Source: an uncultured Clostridia bacterium
GTDB lineage: Bacteria > Bacillota > Clostridia > Oscillospirales > Oscillospiraceae
Length of the DNA: 52,878 bases
Assembly: GCA_947649615.1 (NCBI GenBank)
Contig: CANSSG010000022.1
Span: 1 to 52,878, forward strand
Direction: 5' to 3'
Below, in pieces: positions 52,531-52,878 of the stretch (the first letter of the stretch is position 1; each line of letters starts with the position of its first letter). The notes beneath the pieces are model-generated. The model had not been told where the DNA came from and searched no databases. It was given only the letters and a program-made list of their open reading frames with translations. The translations under genes were made by a program, and so were the position numbers.

Positions 52531-52555
52531 TTTTTTGAAAATTTCTTTCAAAAAA
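52531..52555. promoter_or_regulatory. Inverted repeat before the lipoprotein promoter
   Basis: TTTTTTGAAA (52531-52540) and TTTCAAAAAA (52546-52555) are exact reverse complements around ATTTC, containing GAAAATTTC. The repeat ends four bases before the -35 box. It lacks GC pairs expected of a terminator, so an operator is more likely. Confidence 0.5.
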
Positions 52556-52559
52556 ACTA

Positions 52560-52588
52560 TTGACTTCTTGCACAGTTTTTAGTACGAT
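52560..52588 (+). promoter_or_regulatory. Promoter of the solute-binding lipoprotein gene
   Basis: TTGACT (52560-52565), 17 bases, TACGAT (52583-52588), about 70 bases before the start codon. Confidence 0.65.
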
Positions 52589-52658
52589 GCAACTAGGCAA
52601 AACCATCGCATTTCCCATATTGCCGAATTTAGGAGAACGTTTGTTAAGGAGGATCAAC

Positions 52659-52878
52659 ATGAAATTGAAGAAAGTACTTGCACTCGTGCTGGCAATGGTC
52701 ATGACCATTGCTCTTGCTGCCTGCGGCAGCAAGAACGACCCTGCCCCCACAACCCCCCCACCCCCCCCCCCCACCCCCCCCCCCGGCGCCAACCGCCCCC
52801 CATCAGTGGCCCGGGGCCGCGCCCCCCCCGCCCGCCCCCGCACCCCCGGGGGGGGCCCCCAGGGGGGGAGGGGGGGCC
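52659..52878 (+). CDS. Solute-binding lipoprotein, 5' end only
   Basis: A partial gene cut by the window end. AAGGAGG (52646-52652) lies six bases before the ATG. The first 21 residues are a lipoprotein signal peptide ending in ALAAC with a following GSKND, very like the ABC lipoprotein at 16.4 kb, so this is probably the binding protein of a carbohydrate importer controlled by the adjacent RpiR protein. Residues after about 30 come from degenerate C/G runs and should not be trusted. Confidence 0.75.
   Translation, partial: MKLKKVLALVLAMVMTIALAACGSKNDPAPTTPPPPPPTPPPGANRPPSVARGRAPPARPRTPGGGPQGGRGG
52748..52878. other. Low-quality homopolymer tail
   Basis: The last 130 bases are almost only C runs, then G runs, with no resemblance to the rest of the window. 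This looks like a sequencing or assembly artefact at a contig edge. Confidence 0.85.

Noticed and set aside
52531-52555. Rho-independent terminator of rpiR
   Set aside because: The stem is all A-T except two pairs and ends next to the -35 box of the next gene, so an operator fits better; a terminator role is not excluded.
52748-52878. Proline/glycine-rich protein region or repeat array
   Set aside because: Pure C then G runs at the very end of the window are typical of sequencing artefacts.
1-52878. CRISPR arrays, tRNA or rRNA genes, IS elements, prophage
   Set aside because: No regularly spaced repeats, no tRNA-like arm patterns, no transposase or phage proteins were found when reading the translations and the gaps.

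Overview
The window looks like a chromosomal segment of a GC-rich (by eye about 60%) Gram-positive anaerobe of the Clostridia, probably an Oscillospiraceae/Ruminococcaceae-like gut bacterium. The grounds are consensus SigmaA-type promoters, AAGGAGG ribosome binding sites, a CIRCE element, a SpoIIM-family protein, MurT/GatD cell-wall genes, SLH-anchored surface protein, citrate-lyase accessory genes and a cytoplasmic EF-G paralogue. No rRNA, tRNA, insertion sequence, phage gene or CRISPR array was recognised. The last 130 bases are homopolymeric C/G runs and look like a low-quality contig end.

Layout. (1) 1-8.3 kb: dapF and a DAACS-type amino-acid/dicarboxylate symporter; murC, divergent from cca-nfo; then htpG behind a perfect CIRCE box that overlaps the nfo stop codon. 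(2) 8.3-10.9 kb: a decayed metallo-beta-lactamase-fold fragment, then a two-gene sensory operon (FIST-domain protein plus soluble methyl-accepting protein) with a perfect TTGACA-N17-TATAAT promoter. (3) 10.9-16.5 kb, minus strand: an iron/spermidine-type ABC importer (lipoprotein, ATPase, fused permease) with a SAM methyltransferase embedded by 4-base overlaps, and a HAD hydrolase at the end. (4) 16.7-26.6 kb, minus strand: two large secreted or anchored peptidases, a clostripain-like C11 enzyme and a 2288-residue subtilisin-like protease with three SLH domains, the latter behind a strong promoter and a long structured leader. (5) 26.6-32.8 kb: gltX coupled to a SpoIIM-family membrane protein, three GNAT acetyltransferases and an EF-G-like GTPase. 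(6) 33-40.4 kb, minus strand: one long operon of metallophosphoesterase, mnmG, alpha/beta hydrolase, murT, gatD, a 52-codon membrane peptide and phosphohexomutase. (7) 40.5-44.9 kb: MATE transporter; cobS, a reduced cobU and a cobC-like phosphatase; threonine aldolase. (8) 45-47.4 kb: citXG fusion and citC, without the citrate lyase subunits. (9) 47.4-52.9 kb: a sugar locus with divergent arms (ROK-like kinase, SGNH hydrolase, YesL-like protein on one side; AGE-family epimerase, RpiR regulator and the start of a solute-binding lipoprotein on the other) and repeated GAAAATTTC-type sites in its promoters.

The points most worth a second look are the MurT/GatD pair whose GatD lacks the nucleophilic cysteine, the 52-aa membrane peptide between gatD and pgm, the structured leader of the giant protease, the FIST-chemoreceptor operon, the methyltransferase inside the ABC operon, the minimal CobU, and the putative RpiR operators. 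All functions are inferred from sequence read by eye; no database search was run.
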